Shown piece after piece: positions 42,617-51,208 of a stretch of 64,000 nucleotides of DNA. Positions within the stretch are counted from its first letter, which is position 1. Every line of letters begins with the position of its first letter. This stretch comes from Fictibacillus phosphorivorans (GTDB lineage Bacteria; Bacillota; Bacilli; Bacillales; Fictibacillaceae): positions 1-64,000 of the forward strand of contig NZ_LRFC01000008.1 in NCBI RefSeq assembly GCF_001619875.1, read 5' to 3'. Both the position numbers and the translations under genes were made by a program. The notes below the pieces were generated by a model. The model had not been told where the DNA came from and did no database searches. It saw only the letters and a program-made list of their open reading frames with translations.

Positions 42617-43999
42617 TTAAATCATGGAATTCGGATCTAGTATACGCTCAGCTTCTTCTTCTGAAAGGACCTTCTTGTCGATTATTATTTCTTTTAATGT
42701 TTTACCGGTCTCAAAGCTTTCTTTTGCTAAAGCTGCAGCTTTTTCATAACCAATATGAGGGTTGAGGGCAGTTACAAGGGATAAACTTTGATCAAGCCAA
42801 TTTTTTATATTTTCTTGATTAGCGGTGATATCTTTCAGGCATTTCTCTGTGAAAATGGCTATTCCATTGCTCAAGATCGTAATCGATTGAAGGACATTTA
42901 ATCCTATAACTGGCATCATCGGATTTATTTCAAGCTGACTGCCGATAGCAGCAGTCGTTACACAACTGTCATTACCGATAACTTGTGAACAGATCATGTA
43001 CAAATTTTCTAAGATAACAGGATTAATCTTACCCGGCATAATCGAAGAACCCGGTTGGACCGCAGGCAGCGTAATTTCAGCTAGACCTGTACGAGGGCCA
43101 CTGCTTAAAAGTCTTAGGTCACTTGAAATTTTTATTAAATGGATGGCTAATTCCCTTAAATGTCCGCTTATAGTAATAGCAGCATTTGTATTCTGCATAA
43201 AGGCATACGTGTTATCACTCTTCAAAAATGGCATGCCAGTGCGTTTAGCGATCTCTTTAATAGCTAGTTCCGCATAATTAGGGTGTGCATTGATTCCAGT
43301 CCCTACAGCGTTACCGCCAAGCCCTAATAAATACAAGGATTTCTCGGAATGTTCCATGGCACGTTTTACAGATTCTAGCGTGCCTCTATAGCCTTTAAAC
43401 TCACTGCCTAAACGAATAGGTACAGCGTCCTGCAGATGCGTTCTTCCAGCCTTAATAATGTTATGAAACTGTTGTTCTTTTTCTTCTAAAACTTGGAGTA
43501 ACCGATTTAAGGCGGGATAAAGTGTTTCTTGAAGTTCAGATGCAACGGCTAGTTGGATGGCAGTCGGAATTGTATCATTGGTCGATTGAGACATGTTCAC
43601 ATCATCGTTTGGGTGAATTAACGAATAGTCACCTTTTACCCCTCCGAGTATTTCTGCAGCTCGTGATGCTAATACTTCATTCATGTTCATATTTTGAGAA
43701 GTTCCAGCTCCTGCTTGATAAGCATCTACAACAAAATGGTCGTTCCACATCGCTTGGACAACTTCATCAGCTGCTGCAATAATTGCCTCTGCTTTTTTAT
43801 GGTTCAATTCGTTGCACTCTTTATTTGCATGTGCTGCGCTTGCTTTAATAATTGCCTGAGCTTTTATAAAAGAAAAAGGCAATCGAATTCCGCTGATCGG
43901 AAAATTTTCGACAGCTCTTTGCGTTTGAGCTCCATAATAAGCCTCTTCAGGTACACGAACTTCGCCTAGCGTATCTTTTGCAATTCTAAATTTCCCCAC
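42617..43999 (-). CDS. aspA: Aspartate ammonia-lyase (fumarase/aspartase superfamily)
   Basis: This is a 460-residue lyase with YYGAQTQRAVENFPISG, QAGAGTSQNMNMNEVLASRA, NDDVNMSQSTNDTIPTAI and the mobile-loop signature GSSIMPGKINPV. The motif GSSIMP favours aspartase, while the -PGKINP- part is shared with class II fumarases, so fumarase is the alternative. AAGGAGG stands 9 bases before the GTG at 43999; a longer open frame upstream has no ribosome binding site. Next to asnB it could link aspartate, fumarate and asparagine pools. Confidence 0.8.
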   Translation of the reverse strand: MGKFRIAKDTLGEVRVPEEAYYGAQTQRAVENFPISGIRLPFSFIKAQAIIKASAAHANKECNELNHKKAEAIIAAADEVVQAMWNDHFVVDAYQAGAGTSQNMNMNEVLASRAAEILGGVKGDYSLIHPNDDVNMSQSTNDTIPTAIQLAVASELQETLYPALNRLLQVLEEKEQQFHNIIKAGRTHLQDAVPIRLGSEFKGYRGTLESVKRAMEHSEKSLYLLGLGGNAVGTGINAHPNYAELAIKEIAKRTGMPFLKSDNTYAFMQNTNAAITISGHLRELAIHLIKISSDLRLLSSGPRTGLAEITLPAVQPGSSIMPGKINPVILENLYMICSQVIGNDSCVTTAAIGSQLEINPMMPVIGLNVLQSITILSNGIAIFTEKCLKDITANQENIKNWLDQSLSLVTALNPHIGYEKAAALAKESFETGKTLKEIIIDKKVLSEEEAERILDPNSMI

Positions 44000-44162
44000 T
44001 TCTGTTCCCTCCTTAAAATCCTTATAAACTTTGTATCCCCTTCTCAAAATAGATGTAATCATTTTCCATTAAAAACCATTTATTTTATGTAAAATCTTTT
44101 ATACGGCTTACAGAAATTTATTGACCATGTCTTTTTGTTCCCCAAAAAAACCGCCTATTGAT

Positions 44163-44411
44163 TTAGACGGTTTTCGTTCTGTGCAGTGAAACGACCACAG
44201 CAGGCTCTTTTTTTATAAACTTATGTTCTGTTTTATAACCTGCTTTTTTCTGTTTCATAAAGGTCTTTTTAGATATCGGACGGGGCCTTGACCAGGAAAG
44301 GGAGTCAAGATTTTTCCAATTATCATGTGTGATGATTTCACTTTTGTAATAATAACAGTTGCCGCTGACGTATTCTTCACAAATATAGCGGACTGTTTGA
44401 CGACTATGCAT
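44163..44411 (-). CDS. Small basic protein of unknown function
   Basis: This is an 82-residue protein from the ATG at 44411, preceded by GGAGAG. It has YICEEYVSGNCYYYKSEIIT and a strongly basic C-terminal half with KKTFMKQKKAGYKTEHKFIK. Two cysteines, seven residues apart, might bind metal. An upstream in-frame ATG (44462) overlaps the preceding terminator and is unlikely. No family is recognised. Confidence 0.55.
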   Translation of the reverse strand: MHSRQTVRYICEEYVSGNCYYYKSEIITHDNWKNLDSLSWSRPRPISKKTFMKQKKAGYKTEHKFIKKEPAVVVSLHRTKTV

Positions 44412-44470
44412 AACATCTCTCCATTTTTTTCTTTCATTATCCCCGCATAACAATTCATTCATACTCAAGC

Positions 44471-44505
44471 AAAAAAGGGCTGAAGACCCTACCTCCAAGC
44501 CCCTT
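44471..44505 (-). terminator. Terminator of the YjcZ-like gene
   Basis: Leftward GGGGCT pairs with AGCCC across a long loop and is followed by TTTTTT. Confidence 0.65.
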
Positions 44506-44509
44506 TTTT

Positions 44510-44671
44510 TTAGTCTCTAGTGTTCCACCACCACCAGCCACCGAAAATTAATATGAGAATAAACAAGATTATTATTACAGCCCAGATCCAACCGTAACCA
44601 TAGCCGCCGCCATAGCCGCCATATGCACCGTATGCATATGGGTAATAGTAAGGATAATATGGAAATGCCAT
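44510..44671 (-). CDS. YjcZ-family small sporulation protein
   Basis: This 53-residue protein has a Tyr/Gly/Pro-rich N-terminal half (MAFPYYPYYYPYAYGAYGGY) followed by one hydrophobic helix (WAVIIILFILILIFGG) and WWWWNTRD. This is the YjcZ/YuzJ-type pattern of tiny spore-former proteins, often present in several copies. AGGAGG lies 7 bases before the ATG. It has its own terminator. The function is unknown, but expression in sporulation is reported for family members. Confidence 0.85.
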   Translation of the reverse strand: MAFPYYPYYYPYAYGAYGGYGGGYGYGWIWAVIIILFILILIFGGWWWWNTRD

Positions 44672-44828
44672 CCTGCTACCTCCTTCATCTTTATGCGTTC
44701 TTACTCCTTATTAAAATATGTACGAAGTGGGTAAAGAGGAATAGAGACAAACGCACAAATTTTGATTGAAAAAGAAGGGACAACTGTTTAATCATAATAT
44801 TGCGATATAAAGTTTGCTGTAAAAGAAG

Positions 44829-44879
44829 CGAATGATTTCCGTTTCAGATGCTCTTTTTCCGCGGGGCAAGCAGTGAAAG
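44829..44879 (-). repeat. Dispersed hairpin repeat, copy D (truncated)
   Basis: It contains GCGAATGATTTCCGTTTCAG, ATGCTCTTTTTCCGCGGGGC and AAGCAGTGAAAGG, in the reverse orientation. The remaining ~160 bases up to the hydrolase gene show no other feature. Confidence 0.65.
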
Positions 44880-45038
44880 GCAATAATGTGCTTTTATGTA
44901 TGATACTTCCTATAGTTGTGGGTAATTAACTAATAATTGTTCGTTAGACGTTTTGAAGAGGAAATTATTGCACCTTGTATCTTTCATGCACTTTGGTGAA
45001 ACTATCCATAGAATTCTGTGTACGGAGGTAGGACAATT

Positions 45039-45920
45039 ATGGCCGTTAATGAAGAGCATATTTATTCTCCAGGATATCGATTAAATGTAAACAACGTTCA
45101 AATTTATTATGAATACTATGATCACGAAGATCCGGAAGCAAAAGTAGTGGTTCTGGTTCACGGATTTTTATCCTCCACGATCAGCTTTAGACAACTGCTT
45201 CCCTATTTAACAAAAAAGTATAAAGTGATTGCTTTAGATTTGCCTGGGTTTGGGCAAAGTGAAAAATCCACTAGTTTCATCTATAAACTGACGAACTATG
45301 GACAATTGATTATTGATTTTTTGGATCAGCTTCATATTCAAAATGTAATATTAATCGGTCATTCGATGGGTGGACAAATTTGTATGCACGCAGCAAAAAA
45401 AGCTCCTGAACGTATTAAGAAACTGATTTTGCTTGGATGCTGTTCCTATGTTAAGCGGGCAAGCCGTTCATTAATTGCTTGTTCTTACTTACCGCTTTTC
45501 ACATGGGGAATGAGAAGCTGGATACAAAGAAAAGATGTGAAGCAAAATTTATTAGCGGTGTTACATGACACTAAACTGGTTACAGAAGAAATGATCGAAA
45601 GTTATAAAAAGCCGATTAGTGAGGCTGCCTTTATCGATTCCTTGATTCGCCTATTAAGACATCGTGAAGGTGATATGTGTTCTCAGGAGCTGAAAGACAT
45701 TCAACAGCCTGTTCTTATGATTTGGGGAAAAGAAGATCAAGTTATGCCTGTTAAAACGGGATACCGTTTAAAGCATGATCTTCCGAATGCTGAACTGATT
45801 GTCTATGAAAAGTGCGGGCATTTATTAATGGAGGAAAAACCGCTGGAAATTTGCAATGAGATCACCCGTTTTATTGAACAAGATGAACAGAAAGCAGCAA
45901 ATCAAAAAGAGACTTCGTAA
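45039..45920 (+). CDS. yugF: Alpha/beta hydrolase (YugF-like)
   Basis: This 293-residue alpha/beta-hydrolase has the oxyanion region LVHGFLSSTISFRQLLP, nucleophile elbow GHSMGGQ, the acid in MIWGKEDQVMP and the catalytic His in EKCGHLLMEEKP. The triad is complete. AGGA lies 5 bases before the ATG at 45039, with GGAGG a little further upstream. The name rests on similarity and on lying downstream of yugI as in B. subtilis, though asnB, aspA and others intervene here. The substrate is unknown. Confidence 0.82.
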   Translation: MAVNEEHIYSPGYRLNVNNVQIYYEYYDHEDPEAKVVVLVHGFLSSTISFRQLLPYLTKKYKVIALDLPGFGQSEKSTSFIYKLTNYGQLIIDFLDQLHIQNVILIGHSMGGQICMHAAKKAPERIKKLILLGCCSYVKRASRSLIACSYLPLFTWGMRSWIQRKDVKQNLLAVLHDTKLVTEEMIESYKKPISEAAFIDSLIRLLRHREGDMCSQELKDIQQPVLMIWGKEDQVMPVKTGYRLKHDLPNAELIVYEKCGHLLMEEKPLEICNEITRFIEQDEQKAANQKETS

Positions 45921-45926
45921 TACAAA

Positions 45927-45962
45927 CAGAACCCGCAGAATCATTCTGCGGGTTTTGTTTTT
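45927..45962. terminator. Shared terminator yugF/ypgR
   Basis: AACCCGCAG-AATCATT-CTGCGGGTT followed by TTGTTTTT. Confidence 0.8.
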
Positions 45963-45963
45963 C

Positions 45964-47094
45964 TTATTTTTCACGGCTTTTTGTCATCTGCTGCCATACG
46001 GTACCCGCTGCTTCTTCACCGCTTTGAATACGTTCGATCGCTATTTTAACTTGAAGAGCTACTTCAAATTCTGGATCATCTTGAGCAGATTTTAAAGCTG
46101 GAAGTGCAGTCTCGTCACCTACTTCAAAAAGAAAACGAGCAGCACGCCATCTCACCAGCTTATTTTTATCTGATAATGCATCACACATAACAGGGATCGC
46201 CTTTGGATTACCTAAGTCTGACAAAGCGTCTCCAGCTGTTCGTCTAACAGAAACATTTTTATCCTGAAGCGCTAAGTACAAAAGAGGAAGGACCGCCTCA
46301 TCTTCAATCATTCCCAAATAGACAACAGCCAAGCGGCGAATAGACGGCTTTTCATCTTTTAGTGCCTGTTTAAGAACCATTACATCTTCTATTGTTGGAT
46401 TCATTCGTTCTAATGCTGCGTAACGCGTCCGCCAGTCCGTGTCACGGAGTTTTTCTGCCACTTCTGAAGTAGAAAAAGAAGCCTCCTCCACCTCTGAATT
46501 ACCATTAGAGCTGTAAGCTTGTTTTACTAGCTGTTCCAAACGTTCTTGTGGATAGACGGCTGAGAGCTCTTCAGCTACCTCAGATCCTACTTGTTCGAAA
46601 GTACCGTAGCGAACTCCTTGTTCTTCCCATTGACGCTCCATTACAAGATTATCTGAAGAATTCTGAGCCTCTAGGGCTGCTTTTGCGAACCGTTCAGGAA
46701 GACCAACACGCCTTTCTTCTTGCTCCGTTCTAAGTTTGATCTGCATCGGTATACCTCTGAACATTTGAACGAGGACTGTAATTTCGGTGATTTCATCTTC
46801 TTTTTGTGTTTCTTGATCTAATGTATCTGCATCCTCTTCCTGACCAAAAACTTTCCTAACTCCTGAAAGGACATCTTCCCATTTGGCACGCGGGTTGCGC
46901 TCGAGAGCAATAAAATCTGCAACATGATAGATGCTTTTGACTCCATCCACCTTCAATATGTTTTGAATAAACGATGGAGCTTTTTGTGCATCCTCTTTTG
47001 TATAATTGTAACGCTCTGTTCCAGGTAGCGTTTCTGTCAGATTGATCTTCATTGAATTAGGGCTTGGAGTTGGTTCAATGCCTGTAATTTTCAT
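45964..47094 (-). CDS. ypgR: CvfC/YpgR-type protein: Nfu N-domain plus HEAT repeats
   Basis: This is a 376-residue protein. The N-terminal 90 residues are an Nfu/NifU-N-like domain (GIEPTPSPNSMKINLTETLP, then FIQNILKVDGVKSIYHVADF). An acidic middle part precedes PBS-lyase HEAT repeats at 225-350 (IRRLAVVYLGMIEDEAVLPL, VRRTAGDALSDLGNPKAIPV). This is the architecture of conserved virulence factor C of staphylococci and YpgR of B. subtilis, whose mechanism is unclear. AAAAGGAG precedes the ATG and lies inside the end of the upstream gene. Confidence 0.85.
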   Translation of the reverse strand: MKITGIEPTPSPNSMKINLTETLPGTERYNYTKEDAQKAPSFIQNILKVDGVKSIYHVADFIALERNPRAKWEDVLSGVRKVFGQEEDADTLDQETQKEDEITEITVLVQMFRGIPMQIKLRTEQEERRVGLPERFAKAALEAQNSSDNLVMERQWEEQGVRYGTFEQVGSEVAEELSAVYPQERLEQLVKQAYSSNGNSEVEEASFSTSEVAEKLRDTDWRTRYAALERMNPTIEDVMVLKQALKDEKPSIRRLAVVYLGMIEDEAVLPLLYLALQDKNVSVRRTAGDALSDLGNPKAIPVMCDALSDKNKLVRWRAARFLFEVGDETALPALKSAQDDPEFEVALQVKIAIERIQSGEEAAGTVWQQMTKSREK

Positions 47095-47102
47095 TTATCC
47101 AA

Positions 47103-47408
47103 TCACTCCTTTTCGATTCCGTGTTTCAGGTCAATGTCTAACAAATAGTTTGTTATCTGTTCCTTCTCTTTATCCGTAAACTTATATTCACAATCAACGC
47201 CTTCATCAAGGGCAATAATCTCTTGCAGTTCACCTTCTCCGTTGTAAACAGTTAACGCACTTGGTTCAATTAGTCCATCAAGAAAAACTTCTAGGTTTTT
47301 GATCTCAAACGAAATATATACATTTGTCCATGGCCCAACTTGTACAACATCATAACCTGTAAATTGTAAGTTTCCTTCAAAATAATCCGTAAATCCATAC
47401 TTATACAT
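47103..47408 (-). CDS. Hypothetical protein co-transcribed with ypgR
   Basis: This is a 101-residue acidic, probably beta-rich protein (MYKYGFTDYFEGNLQFTGYD, VQVGPWTNVYISFEIKNLEV) with a charged helical C-terminus. GGAGG lies 6 bases before the ATG. It ends 8 bases before ypgR and carries that gene's ribosome binding site in its last codons, so the two are coupled. No known family is recognised. Confidence 0.65.
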   Translation of the reverse strand: MYKYGFTDYFEGNLQFTGYDVVQVGPWTNVYISFEIKNLEVFLDGLIEPSALTVYNGEGELQEIIALDEGVDCEYKFTDKEKEQITNYLLDIDLKHGIEKE

Positions 47409-47493
47409 GCCTTGCCTCCAATTTTATCTCTTACCTATTATAAGGAACAAAAAAGAAAATCTCAAAAATGCTGGCTTTCAAAGAGATTTTAAC

Positions 47494-47553
47494 ACGGCCC
47501 CGCGAAAAGCGAGCATCCTGGAGCGGAAATCAACCACTTTCAAGAGCAACTAA
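47494..47553 (+). repeat. Dispersed hairpin repeat, copy E (truncated)
   Basis: It contains GGCCCCGCGAAAAGCGAGCA, TCCTGGAGCGGAAATCAACC and ACTTTCAAGAGCAAC, in the same orientation as copy A; the left arm is missing. Confidence 0.7.
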
Positions 47554-47557
47554 GTTA

Positions 47558-47592
47558 AAAAAACAAACACTGTTGTTGTGTTTGTTTTTGTA
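47558..47592 (-). terminator. Terminator of kynB
   Basis: Leftward AACAAACAC-AACAACA-GTGTTTGTT followed by TTTTT. Confidence 0.7.
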
Positions 47593-47595
47593 ATG

Positions 47596-48222
47596 TTATT
47601 TGGACAATTCTTTAAGAATGGCTCGAACAGGACTTCCATCAGCGTCTTGAAGAGGCAACGGCAGAGCGATTAACTCGTAATCACCCTCTGGTACCTCATC
47701 TAGCACTAATCCTTCTAAAATATGGATGTTATGTTTATAAAGTGCATGATGTGCACGCAACTCTTTACTGTCCAATGGATCAACTGAAGGCATATCTACA
47801 CCGATGAGTTTCACACCGCAACTCTTTAAAAAGGGTACAGCTTCAGATGAAATGGGAACGATTTGTTTTGGAAACACCGTTCGATCTTGCCAGCAGTTTG
47901 TTTTAAATAAAACTCGTGTTGTACCGTTCGGCAGTTTGTTTTTTAGATGTTCTAGTGTGATTTCCTTTACGCTTGTAACATCCATAACAAATGCCTTTCC
48001 TACATATCGTTCGAGTGGTAGTTCAATCACTTTTTCCCCGTTATCCTCAAAATGATAGGGTGCATCTACATGTGTACCTGTATGTATACTCATTTCCACT
48101 TTTCCTACGTTCACAGAACCAGAGTCTTCTTTTGTCCAAGCAAGGTCAAAAGAATACGGAGTGTCACCTGGCCAACCAGGAACCCCTTTATAAAGAGGCA
48201 TCGAAATATCGAATAGCTTCAC
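47596..48222 (-). CDS. kynB: Arylformamidase (kynurenine formamidase)
   Basis: This 208-residue metal-dependent hydrolase of the cyclase family converts N-formylkynurenine to kynurenine. The metal motif HTGTHVDAPYH (residues 47-57) and GVDMPSVDPLDSKELRAHHA are typical of KynB. It lies 11 bases after kynU in one leftward operon. No tryptophan 2,3-dioxygenase (kynA) gene is present in the window, although kynA usually accompanies these two genes in bacilli. Confidence 0.92.
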   Translation of the reverse strand: MKLFDISMPLYKGVPGWPGDTPYSFDLAWTKEDSGSVNVGKVEMSIHTGTHVDAPYHFEDNGEKVIELPLERYVGKAFVMDVTSVKEITLEHLKNKLPNGTTRVLFKTNCWQDRTVFPKQIVPISSEAVPFLKSCGVKLIGVDMPSVDPLDSKELRAHHALYKHNIHILEGLVLDEVPEGDYELIALPLPLQDADGSPVRAILKELSK

Positions 48223-48233
48223 TGTACCACTCC

Positions 48234-49505
48234 TTAAGCGATAACTTCTCTTTTGTTTTCATACTTTTCATATTCACGATTTTTCATAATCTTACTTAAA
48301 ATTTTTATAGCTTTAAATACATCTTCATAAGAATTATAAAGCGCTACAGGTGCTAAACGAATAATGTTCGGAGCTCTAAAATCTGGAACAATGCCATTAT
48401 CTTTTAACGCCTTACAGATTCGGGCTGCGTCACTATGCATAAGAGCGACATGTCCGCCTCGTCTCTTGTCATCAAGAGGATTAACGATCGCAAACTCATT
48501 TTCGAGTTCTTGATTCAATAAATCCATTAATAGTGCAGTCAACTTTAAAGATTTGCTTCGAATTCTTTCAATCTTCGCTTCTTCAAAGATAGACAAAGAG
48601 CCAATTAGCGGTGCCGTGCTCAGCATGTGCGGCGTACCGATCTGATAGCCTCCTGCAGAGGTTTCCGCATCAAAATGGTGGTCCATATCAAATTGAGTTT
48701 CTTTCTTTGAGCCAAACCACCCGGAAAGACCAGGAGTCTTTGAAAAGTGCTTCTTGTTCACATAGAGTCCGCCTACTCCACCTGGTCCTGCATTTACGTA
48801 TTTATAGTTGCACCAAAAGGCAAAATCAACATCCCATTTACTTAATTCATGCGGAAGAGCTCCAATTGAGTGGCATAGATCAAATCCAATCGGTATTTTC
48901 CGTTTATGCGCCTCTTTCGTTAATCGCTCAATATCAAGCAGCTGACCGCTTCTATAAAGAACAGATGGTAAAAGAATCAGCGCAATATCATCTGTCATCA
49001 TTTCGATAATGTCGTCTTCATCAAGTGTTAAACCGTTTTTGCTCTTAACCTGAATCAATTCAGTTTCAGGATTTAATCCTTTTATTTTCAACTGACTCTG
49101 CAAGCCATAGATGTCGGAAGGAAATGTCAGTTCATCTGCCAGTATTTTCGTTCTTCCTTCTTTTGGTTCAAAAAAGGTAGCTACCAACTGGTGAAGGTTT
49201 ACTGTTGTTGATCCAGTAACAATTACTTCTTTTTCTTCGGCTCCTACAAGTACAGAAAGCTTTTCAGCCAACTGCTCACTTAAGGTAAACCAAGGGTATT
49301 TTCCACCCATCCATCCGTCGATTCCATGTGCTTTCCAATCATTTAAAACATCAAACAACGATTGCTCGGCACGCTTCGAAAGAAGCCCTAAAGAGTTGCC
49401 ATCTAGATAAATAGCATCATCTTTTACGTAAAACTCATTTTTAAAGGATGCCAATTCATCATTGCGGTCTAAAAGTTCTACTGTTTCTGCTGTAATTTGT
49501 CTCAT
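48234..49505 (-). CDS. kynU: Kynureninase
   Basis: This 423-residue PLP enzyme cleaves kynurenine to anthranilate and alanine. The PLP lysine lies in [20 protein letters not shown]. Further family motifs are [35 protein letters not shown] and [26 protein letters not shown] precedes the ATG. It is the first gene of a kynU-kynB operon, with a perfect cre site 28 bases before its start. Function is tryptophan or kynurenine breakdown, or supply of anthranilate. Confidence 0.95.
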   Translation of the reverse strand: MRQITAETVELLDRNDELASFKNEFYVKDDAIYLDGNSLGLLSKRAEQSLFDVLNDWKAHGIDGWMGGKYPWFTLSEQLAEKLSVLVGAEEKEVIVTGSTTVNLHQLVATFFEPKEGRTKILADELTFPSDIYGLQSQLKIKGLNPETELIQVKSKNGLTLDEDDIIEMMTDDIALILLPSVLYRSGQLLDIERLTKEAHKRKIPIGFDLCHSIGALPHELSKWDVDFAFWCNYKYVNAGPGGVGGLYVNKKHFSKTPGLSGWFGSKKETQFDMDHHFDAETSAGGYQIGTPHMLSTAPLIGSLSIFEEAKIERIRSKSLKLTALLMDLLNQELENEFAIVNPLDDKRRGGHVALMHSDAARICKALKDNGIVPDFRAPNIIRLAPVALYNSYEDVFKAIKILSKIMKNREYEKYENKREVIA

Positions 49506-49533
49506 TTTGCACTTTCCTCCTGAATGTCATGTT

Positions 49534-49547
49534 TGAAACCGTTTTCA
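49534..49547. promoter_or_regulatory. CcpA cre site between kynU and the CapA-family gene
   Basis: TGAAACCGTTTTCA (rightward; TGAAAACGGTTTCA leftward) fits the cre consensus TGNAANCGNTNNCA fully. It lies within a 111-base divergent gap and could act on either gene, more likely on catabolic kynUB. Confidence 0.7.
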
Positions 49548-49616
49548 ATGGTGAGCAATTCGACATATACATATACCCTCTTTTTCCATTATGATAGAGA
49601 AAAAGGGGGAATTGTA

Positions 49617-50777
49617 TTGAAACGGCTATGGTGGTTAACAGGAATCGTAATCGTTTTCTTTTCGACAATTGCATTTATATATATGTATCATAACGCAGAT
49701 TTAAAGACTGTTGAAGAAAAAAAGGAAATCAAACAAGAAAATACTGCGTTACCAAAAGAGATAAAGACGGAACCGATCGTGCAAAAACCTGTCGAAAAAA
49801 CGACAAGCCTGACACTTGCAGCAGTAGGTGACATTTTAATTCATGATACGGTTTATAATAGCGCCAAAACGGCATCTGGGTATGATTTCAATCGTAACTT
49901 CCTCCCTGTTAAGCCCTATTTAGTACAGCCAGATATTACAATGGCAAATCAAGAAACGATGATAGGCGGTACAAAGCTTGGTCTTTCATCATATCCATCT
50001 TTTAATTCTCCGCATGAAGTTGGAGACGCTTTAAAAGCGAATGGAGTGGATCTTGTTACGTTAGCCAATAATCATACGCTTGATCGCGGAGAAAAAGTAA
50101 TTGTGAGTGCACTAAACTATTGGAACCAAATAGATGTGATGTACACAGGAGCTTATCTGAATAATCAGGATAGGCAGAATATTCGACTGATAAAAAAGAA
50201 TGATATTACGGTTTCTTTTTTAAGCTATACATATGGAACGAATGGAATACCCGTTCCAACAGGAAAAGACCACCTTGTCAATTTGATAGAAGTTGAAAGG
50301 ATCAAACGTGATATTGCTGAGGCTAAAAAGCTGTCAGATGTAAACGTTGTATCTTTGCATTTTGGAAATGAGTACGAAAGGTTGCCAAATGATTTTCAAA
50401 AAGAAATCGTAAAAGTAGTAACTGAAGCAGGTGGTGACATTATCATCGGTCATCATCCCCATGTACTTCAACCCGTAAAATGGGAAGCAGCAAGTGACGG
50501 CAGCAAAACGTTCGTAGCTTATTCTTTAGGAAACTTCTTATCTGGCCAACGCCGTGAGTATAAAGATATTGGCGGGGTTGTTCAACTTACTGTAACAAAG
50601 CATCAAAAGGGTGATGAAACAAGCATTGATTTAACGGAGCCGAAATTTTTGCCAACATATGTAGACCGCCCTTTTGTGGTTCATCCGATGAAGGACCTTC
50701 CTGCTTTGAAAAAATCGTATGAAGAGATTAAGACACACATGAAACAATGGATGCCCGAATTGACTTTTTTTGAATAA
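49617..50777 (+). CDS. CapA-family (poly-gamma-glutamate synthesis type) metallophosphatase-fold protein
   Basis: This 386-residue protein has an N-terminal membrane anchor (WWLTGIVIVFFSTIAFIYMY), a short charged linker and an extracytoplasmic CapA/PgsA domain (about 55-340): LTLAAVGDILIHDTVYNSAK, LANNHTLDRG and IIIGHHPHVLQP, with the metal-binding Asp, Asn and His residues present. The TTG at 49617 is preceded by GGGGG; the longer open frame upstream runs through the kynU promoter region. No pgsB or pgsC is nearby, so it is probably a stand-alone paralog. Confidence 0.87.
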   Translation: MKRLWWLTGIVIVFFSTIAFIYMYHNADLKTVEEKKEIKQENTALPKEIKTEPIVQKPVEKTTSLTLAAVGDILIHDTVYNSAKTASGYDFNRNFLPVKPYLVQPDITMANQETMIGGTKLGLSSYPSFNSPHEVGDALKANGVDLVTLANNHTLDRGEKVIVSALNYWNQIDVMYTGAYLNNQDRQNIRLIKKNDITVSFLSYTYGTNGIPVPTGKDHLVNLIEVERIKRDIAEAKKLSDVNVVSLHFGNEYERLPNDFQKEIVKVVTEAGGDIIIGHHPHVLQPVKWEAASDGSKTFVAYSLGNFLSGQRREYKDIGGVVQLTVTKHQKGDETSIDLTEPKFLPTYVDRPFVVHPMKDLPALKKSYEEIKTHMKQWMPELTFFE

Positions 50778-50787
50778 AAACCAAAAA

Positions 50788-50825
50788 GCTGACTCCTCTT
50801 CTTGTTTGAGGAGCCAGCTTCATTT
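50788..50825. terminator. Shared terminator after the CapA-family gene
   Basis: AAGCTGACTCCTC-TTCTTGTTT-GAGGAGCCAGCTT followed by CATTTTATTT; the leftward small gene ends here too. Confidence 0.75.
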
Positions 50826-50974
50826 TATTTCCCTTTTGATCGTGGGCTTTGCGTATCTCTTTTCGGAATTTCGTCTGAGAATTTTTCATCAGAAAACTCA
50901 ACGTTTGCCATACTTTCTGTCGGTGTTGAATTATTTTTTGCAGCTGCATCCCAAGAATGTTTACGTTTTGTCAT
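50825..50974 (-). CDS. Small hydrophilic protein of unknown function
   Basis: This 49-residue protein (MTKRKHSWDAAAKNNSTPTE, then FSDEKFSDEIPKRDTQS and the basic end RSKGK) is highly charged and probably disordered. AAGGAGG stands 7 bases before the ATG and the stop abuts a terminator, so it looks like a real gene despite its length. It may be a minor spore-associated protein of the YuzL or Ssp kind, but I cannot assign a family. Confidence 0.6.
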   Translation of the reverse strand: MTKRKHSWDAAAKNNSTPTESMANVEFSDEKFSDEIPKRDTQSPRSKGK

Positions 50975-51090
50975 CGTTATTCCCTCCTTATTGTTAGCAT
51001 GTAATTTTTGAAGAAAAAATAGCTTTTGCTGACCTATAAGTAAGAGGAGCAGTACTTACTATGTAAGATATTGAAAAAGTTCACAATTAT

Positions 51091-51174
51091 ATTGACGAAT
51101 TTCGCTCATAATTTGAAATGTTTCATTGTTATATTGACCAATTTTGTTTTTATTTTGACGAGAGCTCATCAACG
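51091..51174. repeat. Four tandem units of a second 21-bp repeat
   Basis: Units at 51091, 51112, 51133 and 51154 keep exact 21-bp spacing around an ATTGAC core (ATTGACGAATTTCGCTCATA, TTTGAAATGTTTCATTGTTA, ATTGACCAATTTTGTTTTTA, TTTGACGAGAGCTCATCAAC). The sequence differs from the array at 23784-23888. It lies in the gap after the Na+/H+ antiporter-like gene and has no credible reading frame. Confidence 0.65.
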
Positions 51175-51175
51175 C

Positions 51176-51203
51176 AAAAAAAACCACACTAGGTGGTTTT
51201 TTT
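51176..51203 (-). terminator. Terminator of the YuiF-like gene
   Basis: Leftward AAAAACCACCTAGTGTGGTTTTTTT. Confidence 0.75.
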
Positions 51204-51208
51204 TCTTT

